Assembly: GCA_948468495.1 (NCBI GenBank)
Contig: CAOKJI010000028.1
Location: 1-10,884 of the forward strand
From: an uncultured Dorea sp.
GTDB lineage: Bacteria > Bacillota_A > Clostridia > Lachnospirales > Lachnospiraceae
Reading direction: 5' to 3'
Length of the DNA: 10,884 nucleotides
The notes beneath the pieces are model-generated. The model was given only the letters and a program-made list of their open reading frames with translations, did no database searches and had not been told where the DNA came from. A program made the position numbers and the translations under genes. The first letter of the stretch is position 1, and every line of letters begins with the position of its first letter. Positions 1 through 6,413 of the stretch are shown here, piece after piece.

Positions 1-1
1 C

Positions 2-94
2 CCCATGTGGCTGAATACTCTTTGTGAGGAAAAAAGCATCAACTTTTCAAAAGTACTGCAGGATGCTTTATTGACAAAAGTACAATCACTATGA
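2..94 (+). CDS. hicB: HicB-family antitoxin, C-terminal end (partial)
   Basis: An open frame enters the window at its left edge and ends at TGA 92-94, giving about 30 residues that begin PMWLNTLCEEKSINFSKVLQ. The pattern P-x-W-L-N-x-L-x-x-E-x-x-I-N-F-S-x-x-L-Q-x-A-L is what I know from the C-terminal ribbon-helix-helix-like segment of Firmicute HicB antitoxins, which neutralise the HicA mRNA interferase and autoregulate their operon. Only this tail is visible. In the usual hicA-hicB order the toxin would lie to the left of the window. The gene converges on the flavoenzyme remnant at 226-522. The family call rests on a short motif, so another small DNA-binding protein remains possible. Confidence 0.55.
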   Translation, partial: PMWLNTLCEEKSINFSKVLQDALLTKVQSL

Positions 95-158
95 TTAGTA
101 CAGCTTTGCATAATTAACGGCGAATACTGAACTAAATTATCTTTAAACGGAAATATCG

Positions 159-204
159 TGACAGAATGCAGGATTTTTCAAAGCTGCAATCCTGCATCCT
201 GTCA
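159..204. repeat. 17-bp inverted repeat (hairpin) between convergent genes
   Basis: Arms 159-175 (TGACAGAATGCAGGATT) and 188-204 are reverse complements with one difference, which becomes a G-U pair in the minus-strand RNA. The loop is 12 nt. It starts 22 nt after the stop of the flavoenzyme remnant and 65 nt after the HicB-like stop, so it could end transcription from both sides. Neither strand has a following T-run, so a standard intrinsic terminator is not supported. A small mobile-element end is an alternative. Confidence 0.55.
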
Positions 205-225
205 TAAGTTAAGCAGATTTAATCT

Positions 226-522
226 TTAATCACAGAAGGCCGCATAGAAGCCATCTCTTGCAGCATTTCCTACAATACCAATTTCTACACAATCTCCAAT
301 GACTTTAACATTTTTATTCTTAAAGAATATATCTTCGGCAATCTTATTATTTGGTCTTGTTCCAAATGCGCTAATACAAGTATCCGCCATAATAACCTCT
401 TCCTTTCCGTCTGCACGATGAATAGCGGCGCCGCCTGCAAGAAATTCAAGAATCTTAGCGCCTGTAACAATCTTAACTCCATACTGCGACAGCTTTTCAA
501 GCAAAATAATCTTATCAGCCAT
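226..522 (-). pseudogene. C-terminal remnant of a 2-enoate reductase / NADH:flavin oxidoreductase-type flavoenzyme
   Basis: The 98 readable residues match the end of the FAD/NAD(P)-binding half of old-yellow-enzyme-type oxidoreductases (2-enoate reductase, BaiCD, 2,4-dienoyl-CoA reductase). There is a strand-helix segment LLEKLSQYGVKIVTG (residues 8-22), a CISAFGTRPNN segment (about 49-59) and the FAD-contacting VIGDC...AARDGFYAA close to the C-terminus. Full family members are about 640-670 residues; the whole flavin barrel and the first nucleotide-binding fold are missing. Readable similarity extends about seven codons upstream of the ATG (RDSAELK) and is then blocked by an in-frame TAA near 565. 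The ATG at 522 has no good Shine-Dalgarno sequence. I read this as a gene relic rather than a working small protein. It lies about 100 nt after the glycerate kinase stop and looks more AT-rich than that gene. Confidence 0.75.
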
Positions 523-621
523 CTTAAGTTCCGCTGAATCCCGTCCCTTACAACACCTTAGCGGTTATTCTGAAGGAAAGCGTACCTGCTTTATTAAAAC
601 CCTACTTAAAATGATAAAAAT

Positions 622-1755
622 TTAAGAGATAATCAGCCGGAATACCTGCTCCGCCGCCAGCTCCATATTCCTCCTGGCCCGCTCCGAATCCATAGCCTCT
701 TCCAGCGTAGTCACGCCCCGCACAATCGGGAAAAATGCGTCAATCCCTCTGGCATTACATTCGGCCGCGTCTTCAGTAACGCTCCCTGCAAAAGCAACGA
801 CTTTGCAGCCATACTTCTTCGCCAGGGCCGCAACGCCTACCGGGACTTTTCCCATAGCGGTCTGGAAATCCAGCCTGCCTTCTCCGGTAACCACAATATC
901 CGAATCCCGGATTTCTTCTTCCAGACGAACCGCCTGTAATACAATCTCTATCCCGGACTTTAATTCTGCGCCCGGCATATAGCTTAGAAATGCAAAACCC
1001 AGTCCTCCGGCCGCCCCGGCCCCTGCCGCGGCGCTGTTATCCTTCCCCAGCCACTCGGAGGTCTTCCGGGCATAATGCTTCATCTTCCCGTCGAGAATCT
1101 GCTTCTCTTCCTCCTTCACACCCTTCTGCGGCCCGTATACATAAACTGCGCCATGATCTCCGCACAAGGGATTTGTAACGTCGCAGGCTATTTGAAAGTG
1201 ACAGTCCTTAAGTTCCGGCAGAACCTCCTCTTTCCTAATTTCTGCGATTTTATCAAGTTCTCCCGCTCCCTGACTAATCCTCTTTCCTGATTCGTCCAGA
1301 AATTCATACCCCAGCGCCATAAGCATCCCCACGCCGCCGTCTGTGGTGGCGCTTCCTCCAATGCCAATGATGAACTCTCTGCATCCCCTGCAGAGGGCGT
1401 CCGCAATCATCTCGCCTACGCCGTAAGTAGTTGCTTTCCAGGGATTCAAATCCTCTGGTCTGACCAGCATAATTCCCGCTGCCTCCGCCATCTCCATAAC
1501 CGCCGTTCTGCCGTCTGCCATGATACCGTATCTGGCATGGACGCGGTCTCCCAGAGGGCTTGTTACTTCTGTATATACGTATTCTCCTCCCAGTCCTTCC
1601 ACCAGAGCTTCTGTTGTGCCCTCGCCTCCGTCGGCCAGCGGCTTCACAACAACCTGCGCGTTACAGGCCCTCCGAATACCTTCTTTTGCAGCTCCTCCCG
1701 CCTCCATAGAAGACATACTCCCCTTAAAAGAATCAATCGCAACAGTAACCTTCAA
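622..1755 (-). CDS. glxK: Glycerate 2-kinase (GarK/GlxK family)
   Basis: Phosphorylates D-glycerate with ATP; the E. coli GarK and GlxK members make 2-phosphoglycerate, which enters lower glycolysis. Cytoplasmic. The 377-residue length matches the family (about 370-380). Visible signatures are SFKGS (9-13), DGGEGT (42-47), GIGGSATTDGG (131-141), CDVTNPLCG (191-199) and VTGEGRLD (289-296). The start codon is TTG at 1753-1755, chosen because AGGAGG (1764-1769) lies 8 nt upstream and the protein then begins with the canonical MKVTVAIDSFKGS. It is the last intact gene of the run, 214 nt after the GntR gene, with its own candidate promoter at 1821-1850. It suits a pathway whose carbon ends as glycerate, for example glyoxylate via tartronate semialdehyde, or hydroxypyruvate. 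The family call is very secure; the choice between 2- and 3-phosphoglycerate product follows the family and was not read from the sequence. Confidence 0.95.
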   Translation of the reverse strand: MKVTVAIDSFKGSMSSMEAGGAAKEGIRRACNAQVVVKPLADGGEGTTEALVEGLGGEYVYTEVTSPLGDRVHARYGIMADGRTAVMEMAEAAGIMLVRPEDLNPWKATTYGVGEMIADALCRGCREFIIGIGGSATTDGGVGMLMALGYEFLDESGKRISQGAGELDKIAEIRKEEVLPELKDCHFQIACDVTNPLCGDHGAVYVYGPQKGVKEEEKQILDGKMKHYARKTSEWLGKDNSAAAGAGAAGGLGFAFLSYMPGAELKSGIEIVLQAVRLEEEIRDSDIVVTGEGRLDFQTAMGKVPVGVAALAKKYGCKVVAFAGSVTEDAAECNARGIDAFFPIVRGVTTLEEAMDSERARRNMELAAEQVFRLIIS

Positions 1756-1820
1756 TTCTTTTTCCTCCTCAATCCTTACATAATCCCAAAGTCTTCATTC
1801 TGGTACGCCCGCGTAAACTC

Positions 1821-1850
1821 ATTATGATTCTCGATTATGATATTATTCAA
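1821..1850 (-). promoter_or_regulatory. Candidate sigma-A promoter for glycerate kinase
   Basis: On the minus strand, TTGAAT (1845-1850) and CATAAT (1821-1826) are separated by 18 bp, with a predicted start near 1813 and a leader of about 57 nt to the TTG codon. A second option is an extended -10, TGATAGAAT (1877-1885), without a clear -35. The 10-bp palindrome TTTCGCGAAA (1862-1871) sits 11 bp upstream of the -35 and is a possible regulator site. Confidence 0.45.
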
Positions 1851-1897
1851 CCTCGCAATTTTTTCGCGAAATACCTATTCTATCATTTCGTAGGTCT

Positions 1898-1962
1898 GTT
1901 TCCTAACCGAGCCGGCATGCACCGGGCAGCCGTTCATCCCGCGGCTTCGCTGTTACGGAAAC
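1898..1962. repeat. Bulged long-range hairpin after the GntR gene
   Basis: GTTTCCTAAC (1898-1907) pairs with GTTACGGAAAC (1952-1962) leaving one bulged G. Inside the loop AGCCG (near 1929) can pair with CGGCT (near 1945). The structure starts 8 nt after the GntR stop codon. It could end or protect the GntR transcript; there is no T-run, so termination is uncertain. Confidence 0.4.
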
Positions 1963-1969
1963 CAGCCCG

Positions 1970-2668
1970 TTAAATGTTTGCTTTCTGACCGGATGGAGCA
2001 CTAGTTTCCTGATTATCTCTTCGGAACGCCTCATAGTCTGTCGTAACATGCTTTCTCATCGCCTGCTCCGCGCCTTCCGCGTCGTGTTCTGCCAGCGCCT
2101 TATAAATCGCCGCATGTTCGTCGATGAAGTCCTCCTCATGAATCGTCTGGTAAAATTCGTTATTCCTTACCAGCGCCATTAAGGCCTGATTGTTATCCAG
2201 ATATTTCTGTATAAAATGGTGCCTGCAAGCCTTGGAAATCAAGGCGTGAAATTTCGTATTTGCCTCAATAATTAACGCATAATTTTTCTCAATTACTTCT
2301 CCCCGGTACTTTTCAATCGAATCGACGCATTCTTTCATCTGCCTTAACGCCTCATCGTCAATCCGCTCTGCCGCAAGCCGGGCGGCAAAGGGCTCAAGGG
2401 CAATCCTGCTTTCATATACCTCTATAGAAGTCTGATAATCCATTGGATTTACCATAAGCCCGTCTCCCTTATCCACAAGAAGTTCGTCCGCGCACAGCAT
2501 GCGCAGCGCTTCCCGCACCGGACTGCGGCTGACATTCAACTCTTTCGCAATTTTACTTTCGATCAGTTTTTCTCCATTTACAATCTTCCCATATATAATC
2601 TGGTTCCGGAGATACTCGTATACCTGCTTATGTAATGGCTGGCTTTTCGTGACAAACGACTGTTCCAT
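1970..2668 (-). CDS. GntR-family transcriptional regulator, FCD (FadR-type) subfamily
   Basis: A 232-residue regulator. Residues about 10-75 form the GntR winged helix, with the recognition-helix sequence ELNVSRSPVREALRML (43-58). Residues about 80-215 form the all-helical FCD effector domain. FCD proteins usually bind a metal through Asp-x3-His plus two further His. Here the spacing is kept at N137, H141, H185 and H207, but the Asp is Asn. ATG 2666-2668 is preceded by a GGGAGAAG ribosome site. The gene sits between the hydroxyacid dehydrogenase and glycerate kinase genes and has its own candidate promoter with a GTCGAC palindrome in the leader. I infer that it controls the permease-amidohydrolase operon and itself, responding to a pathway acid; FCD regulators commonly bind organic acids. 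Family call secure, target and effector inferred. Confidence 0.93.
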   Translation of the reverse strand: MEQSFVTKSQPLHKQVYEYLRNQIIYGKIVNGEKLIESKIAKELNVSRSPVREALRMLCADELLVDKGDGLMVNPMDYQTSIEVYESRIALEPFAARLAAERIDDEALRQMKECVDSIEKYRGEVIEKNYALIIEANTKFHALISKACRHHFIQKYLDNNQALMALVRNNEFYQTIHEEDFIDEHAAIYKALAEHDAEGAEQAMRKHVTTDYEAFRRDNQETSAPSGQKANI

Positions 2669-2721
2669 ACTTTTCTTCTCCCGTCCGCTTCTTTCATTGC
2701 AGCAGCATTTTTTTGCTGCAT

Positions 2722-2733
2722 ACTGTCGACACT
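2722..2733. promoter_or_regulatory. Candidate GntR operator in the leader of its own gene
   Basis: ACTGTCGACACT contains the perfect palindrome TGTCGACA (2724-2731). It lies just downstream of the predicted start site for the GntR gene. FadR-subfamily operators are short palindromes around GT-(N)-AC, which this fits. The core GTCGAC is otherwise found in this window only in the permease promoter. Confidence 0.5.
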
Positions 2734-2743
2734 CGATTAGATT

Positions 2744-2752
2744 ATTGTATCA
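2744..2752 (-). promoter_or_regulatory. Candidate extended -10 promoter for the GntR gene
   Basis: The minus strand reads TGATACAAT (TG-N-TACAAT), an extended -10 element with five of six matches to TATAAT. No good -35 is seen 16-18 bp upstream, as often tolerated by extended -10 promoters. The predicted start is near 2737, giving a leader of about 69 nt. This would let the regulator be made separately from the upstream operon. Confidence 0.4.
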
Positions 2753-2770
2753 CAGCCTTTGTCCCTTTGG

Positions 2771-3802
2771 CTATATGGAATTTACGATATTTTGCGCCCG
2801 TCCATCCAGAAAAGCGCGGAGATTATCCGCTGCCGCGTCCATCAGCCGCTGACGCGACTCCTTCGGCGCCCATGCAATATGCGGCGTAAGAATGATATTC
2901 TCAGCTTCCAGTAACGGATTATCCATTCTGACCGGTTCTGTTGATACAACATCAACCGCCGCTCCGGCAACCTTCCCACCATTCAGCGCGTCTCTCAAAT
3001 CTTCTTCTATAATCAGCCCTCCTCTGGAAGTATTAATAATCATTACGCCGTCTTTCATTTTCGCAATTGTTTCCCTGTTAATCATCCCCTGTGTAGAAGG
3101 AAATAACGGGCAATGCAGGGATATCACATCAGAATTTGCAAGAAGGGTATCCAAATCTGTATACTCCTGGGTATTTCCTGCAGGGTGAAGTTCTCCGGCA
3201 GGAGCATGCGTTATGGCGCCCCCTTTGGTATCCCGGCAGGTTTCTCTCTCCGGCGCTGCCTTCCGGGATGTGTCAAATGCAAGCACTTTCATCCCTAATG
3301 CCTGCGCAATCCCCGCCGTCGCCTGCCCGATTTTCCCGAAACCGATAATCCCCATCGTCTTCCCGACCAGTTCCACCTGCGGATAGTTCCAGAAACACCA
3401 GTCTCTGCATCTGCTCCACTGCCCTTCCTTCACCGCATTAGAATGAGCCCCGATATGATGGCAAAGCTCCAGAAGCAGCCCAATTGCAAACTGCGCCACA
3501 GACGCAGTCCCGTAAGTCGGTATATTTGACACAGGGATTCCCTTTTCCCCGGCCGCTCTGGTATCCACAACATTATAGCCCGTTGCCAGCACTCCAATAA
3601 ACCGAATCTCCGGGCATCTATCCAGCGTCTCTTTCGTAATCGGCGTCTTATTAGTAAAAACAATCTCTGCATCGCCGATTCGCTCCGCCGCTTCCTCCGG
3701 CTTCGTACGGTCATATACCGTAACCTCTCCCACAGCTTCCAGTCCTTCCCAGGAAAGATCTCCCGGATTCAGTGTATAACCGTCTAATACTACTATCTTC
3801 AT
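2771..3802 (-). CDS. NAD(P)-dependent D-2-hydroxyacid dehydrogenase (hydroxypyruvate/glyoxylate reductase-like)
   Basis: Interconverts a 2-oxo acid and its D-2-hydroxy acid in the cytoplasm; hydroxypyruvate to D-glycerate would feed the glycerate kinase downstream. The protein is 343 residues from ATG 3800-3802, chosen because GAGAGAGG lies 7-8 nt upstream; a longer frame reaches 3844 without a comparable site and would add 14 non-family residues. Visible are the NAD-binding GFGKIG (154-159) and the catalytic triad R260 (NTSRGG), E289 (STEP) and H308 (LTPHIA). An unusual segment at about 180-212 makes the loop after the second nucleotide-binding strand some 20 residues longer than in ordinary 315-320 residue relatives. 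The gene is 118 nt downstream of the epimerase gene with a strong hairpin between. Family certain; substrate inferred from neighbours. Confidence 0.92.
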   Translation of the reverse strand: MKIVVLDGYTLNPGDLSWEGLEAVGEVTVYDRTKPEEAAERIGDAEIVFTNKTPITKETLDRCPEIRFIGVLATGYNVVDTRAAGEKGIPVSNIPTYGTASVAQFAIGLLLELCHHIGAHSNAVKEGQWSRCRDWCFWNYPQVELVGKTMGIIGFGKIGQATAGIAQALGMKVLAFDTSRKAAPERETCRDTKGGAITHAPAGELHPAGNTQEYTDLDTLLANSDVISLHCPLFPSTQGMINRETIAKMKDGVMIINTSRGGLIIEEDLRDALNGGKVAGAAVDVVSTEPVRMDNPLLEAENIILTPHIAWAPKESRQRLMDAAADNLRAFLDGRAQNIVNSI

Positions 3803-3833
3803 TGATTTATCCTCTCTCTCTGTAATTTCTATA

Positions 3834-3867
3834 GGAAACGTCATAAATTTTCCCTTATGACGTTTCC
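3834..3867. repeat. Perfect 13-bp inverted repeat between epimerase and hydroxyacid dehydrogenase genes
   Basis: GGAAACGTCATAA (3834-3846) and TTATGACGTTTCC (3855-3867) are perfect reverse complements around an 8-nt loop. The hairpin ends 31 nt before the dehydrogenase start codon and has no U-tract after it. It may be an mRNA-stability or processing element, an attenuator, or a regulator-binding dyad. Confidence 0.65.
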
Positions 3868-3920
3868 GTCAGGCAGCCCTGGGCCGCGCAGGTAAAATTT
3901 ATTTGTCGTTTACTATAAGC

Positions 3921-4916
3921 CTAATTCACATACCCCGGGTGCTTATCAATCCACTGCATGTATTCCGCAAATGCCCTGTCCAGATTATATTCCGGCTCGT
4001 ATCCCGTATCCTCCTTCAAACGGTTTAACTGCATCGGGGCATTGTCCAGAATCTGATTTACCCGAATCGTAGCCTGTTCCGGCATAGACGCCATTTCCCA
4101 CTGAAAATCCGGGAATTTTTCTTTCAGCTTATCGCACCAGTCCGTAAGCGGCCAGATAAATCCGGAGCAGAGCGGATAAATATCATACTGCAATACGTCC
4201 GTATACATCAGCGCCCAGACTTCTGCGGCAATCTCTTTTCCATGGACCCAGTCTATTCTGTTTGGTTTCGGCAATACTACTCTCCCGCCTTTTCGCGCAA
4301 TCGCCGTAGTCTGATAAATCAGACTCATGTAGCTACGCACCCCGGTACGCCTCTCCCAGTTTCCAAATACGTCCCCGATTCTCGCCACATATGCGTCCAT
4401 ATCAAATAATTCCCGGTATCTCTGTACAATCCGTTCACCGGTAAACTTTGACAGTTCATACAGGGAATGGGGATTGCCCTGGCTCACCCCTTCTACCAGC
4501 ACATCACTGGTAAAACAGGTCTCGCCATAGCCGGACACTGAGCCAAGATAAATGAATCTGCGTATTCCATTTTCTCTTGCCGCGTCAAGCGTGTTCATTA
4601 GCCCCATACAGTTGATATCCATTACCTGTCTGGGATTCTCCATTTCCGATTCTTTTGAGGGAGTAACCGCCGCTCCGTTAATAACGTCCGTAATGTCATA
4701 ATCCTTCATCATCGAAAACAGGAAGTCTCTGTCCAGCACATCCCCTAATACCTGCGTAAATTCTCCCTTCTTGGAAGACAGCTCTTTGGCTGCTTCTTCC
4801 TGCATCTTATGGCGCGCCACTGTGACAACATTTATCCCGCGCTCCAAAAAATACTCTGCAATATTCATACATACGAATCCATTGCCTCCGGTAATCAGTA
4901 CATTTCCTCTCTTCAT
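3921..4916 (-). CDS. NAD-dependent epimerase/dehydratase (extended SDR family)
   Basis: A 331-residue Rossmann enzyme of the extended short-chain dehydrogenase type, which acts on nucleotide sugars or on sugar-acid/hydroxyacid-like substrates with bound NAD(P). The N-terminal dinucleotide motif is TGGNGFVC (9-16), so the third Gly of TGxxGxxG is Cys16. The catalytic set is present: LGSVSGYGE (124-132) supplies the Ser region and Y153-x3-K157 lies in SLYELSK. ATG 4914-4916 is preceded by AAGGGAG (4924-4930) with good spacing; the frame continues upstream to 4958 but lacks a ribosome site there and overlaps the previous gene. It lies 17 nt after the amidohydrolase stop, so the two are almost surely cotranscribed. 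The substrate cannot be read from the sequence; in this context an oxidation or epimerisation of the ring-opened product is possible. Confidence 0.88.
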   Translation of the reverse strand: MKRGNVLITGGNGFVCMNIAEYFLERGINVVTVARHKMQEEAAKELSSKKGEFTQVLGDVLDRDFLFSMMKDYDITDVINGAAVTPSKESEMENPRQVMDINCMGLMNTLDAARENGIRRFIYLGSVSGYGETCFTSDVLVEGVSQGNPHSLYELSKFTGERIVQRYRELFDMDAYVARIGDVFGNWERRTGVRSYMSLIYQTTAIARKGGRVVLPKPNRIDWVHGKEIAAEVWALMYTDVLQYDIYPLCSGFIWPLTDWCDKLKEKFPDFQWEMASMPEQATIRVNQILDNAPMQLNRLKEDTGYEPEYNLDRAFAEYMQWIDKHPGYVN

Positions 4917-4933
4917 CCTCGTTCTCCCTTCCG

Positions 4934-6310
4934 CTAGTCTAAAACAGGTTTTTTGCACTTCAAAAGTTTCCCTCTGAACCCGGTATCCCTGTATGCTCCG
5001 TTTTCTATAATCAGATTCCCCCTCACAATCGTATCTGTTACGGCTCCCGTCAGCTCCATTCCCTCGTAGGGCGAATAATCCGTCTGCATGTGCATATCTT
5101 TCCGGCTGATTCTATATTTCCTGGCCGGATCAATGACGGTGATATCCGCATCGCTGCCCGGCCGAATGACGCCTTTTTTCGGATAGAGTCCCATCAGCTT
5201 CGCCACATTTGCGGACGTCACTTCCACAAACCGCTCCATACTGATACGCTTTTTTACAACTCCTTCTGAAAATAATACCATGCCTCTTGTCTCCGCTGTC
5301 GGCAGACCCCCTGGGATTCTGGAATAATCGTCCTTATAAACCAGCTTCTGCGCATAAGAAAAATCTGTATGGTCGCTGTTAATCACGCTCACCTTTCCAT
5401 TTTCAACCAACTTCCAGAGACTTTCCCGCTCCTTTTCTGAACGGACAGGAGGATTGCATACATATTTGCATCCGTCTTCCCTTTCGTATACTTCGTCGGA
5501 CAGCGTCAGATAATGGGGACAGGTTTCCACATATACTTTTACCCCGTTCTGCCCTGCCTGCTTAATGAGCGATTCAATCTCTCCGGTCGTTACATGCGCG
5601 AATTCAACCGCCGCTTTCGTCTCCCGGGCCATCTCAATCACATCCGCGTAAGCCGTAAGTTCCGTAACCACAGGTCTTGACGCGGGATGGTATTTTGCTG
5701 CGGTATGTCCCGATTCCCTGTCTCTTTTTGCGATATACTCAATCATCTCATTGTGCTCTGCATGAACCATAACCAGCGCGTCTCTTTCCGCAGCCATTTG
5801 CAGAATCCTGTGAACCCCCGCCGCCTCAAGCATCAGCGAATTTCTATATACGGTAAACACCTTTACCGCCGGAAATCCTTCGTCCATCATTTCCCCAATC
5901 TCCTGAAAAGACTGTTCGTCCGCACTGGTAATACAGGGATGAAATGTATAATCCAGCACGCTGTTTCCTTCCGCTTCCTTCAGCTTCCGGTTCATAGCCA
6001 TCCTCGGCGTTTCTCCTTCACAGAGAAATGTAAAATCAATGATACAGGTCGTGCCGCCGTAAGCTGCCGCAACCGTACCGTTATGATAATTATCCAGAGA
6101 CGGAAATGGACCGGGACTCGCAATATGAATATGGGAATCCAGCATCCCTGGCATAACATACTTTCCTGATGCATCAACAATCTTTCCGGCTCCTCCCCAC
6201 AGAGAAGAATCTCCCAATTCCACAATTTTCCCGTTCCTCACTCCGACGTCGCAGGCCATTGCCGCATCTGCATTGAACACCGTTCCGTTTTTAACAATTA
6301 AATCCAACAT
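4934..6310 (-). CDS. Dihydropyrimidinase/hydantoinase-family cyclic amidohydrolase
   Basis: A binuclear-metal amidohydrolase that opens cyclic amide rings such as dihydropyrimidines, hydantoins or allantoin to N-carbamoyl acids. The 458-residue length fits the family (about 450-480). The full metal set is visible: H60 and H62 (DSHIH), the lysine to be carboxylated K150 (AVKVF), H183 (MVHAEH), H239 (FAHV) and D313 (SDHTDF). Y155 follows the lysine at the spacing of the active-site Tyr of hydantoinases. The segments GGLPTAETR and GLYPKKG..RPGSDADI are hydantoinase-like; the SDHTDF motif differs from the SDHSPC of allantoinases and TDHCPF of dihydropyrimidinases. ATG 6308-6310 is chosen for the AAAGGAG at 6320-6326; the frame runs up to 6427 without such a site. 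Its partner is the NCS1 permease upstream. Exact substrate open. Confidence 0.9.
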   Translation of the reverse strand: MLDLIVKNGTVFNADAAMACDVGVRNGKIVELGDSSLWGGAGKIVDASGKYVMPGMLDSHIHIASPGPFPSLDNYHNGTVAAAYGGTTCIIDFTFLCEGETPRMAMNRKLKEAEGNSVLDYTFHPCITSADEQSFQEIGEMMDEGFPAVKVFTVYRNSLMLEAAGVHRILQMAAERDALVMVHAEHNEMIEYIAKRDRESGHTAAKYHPASRPVVTELTAYADVIEMARETKAAVEFAHVTTGEIESLIKQAGQNGVKVYVETCPHYLTLSDEVYEREDGCKYVCNPPVRSEKERESLWKLVENGKVSVINSDHTDFSYAQKLVYKDDYSRIPGGLPTAETRGMVLFSEGVVKKRISMERFVEVTSANVAKLMGLYPKKGVIRPGSDADITVIDPARKYRISRKDMHMQTDYSPYEGMELTGAVTDTIVRGNLIIENGAYRDTGFRGKLLKCKKPVLD

Positions 6311-6339
6311 CTTTTTTATCTCCTTTCGCTTCTCTATCC

Positions 6340-6376
6340 GCGGCATTGCCGCCCTGCCGTCCGCCGGCAATGCCGC
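6340..6376. repeat. GC-rich 12-bp hairpin between permease and amidohydrolase genes
   Basis: Arms 6340-6351 (GCGGCATTGCCG) and 6365-6376 are perfect reverse complements with a 13-nt loop. It fills the 103-nt gap between two genes that should be cotranscribed and lies just upstream of the amidohydrolase ribosome site. There is no U-tract. A role in setting the ratio of the membrane protein to the enzyme by RNA stability or partial attenuation is plausible. Confidence 0.6.
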
Positions 6377-6413
6377 TCCCTGTAAAATCCCCGCCTGACT
6401 GTACGAAAACTGC

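Noticed and set aside
3803..3844. Longer N-terminus for the hydroxyacid dehydrogenase
   Set aside because: It would cover the ribosome site and part of the hairpin, and the extra residues do not fit the family start.
5687..6169. 160-codon plus-strand open frame
   Set aside because: Antisense shadow of the amidohydrolase, whose motifs and metal ligands are complete on the other strand.
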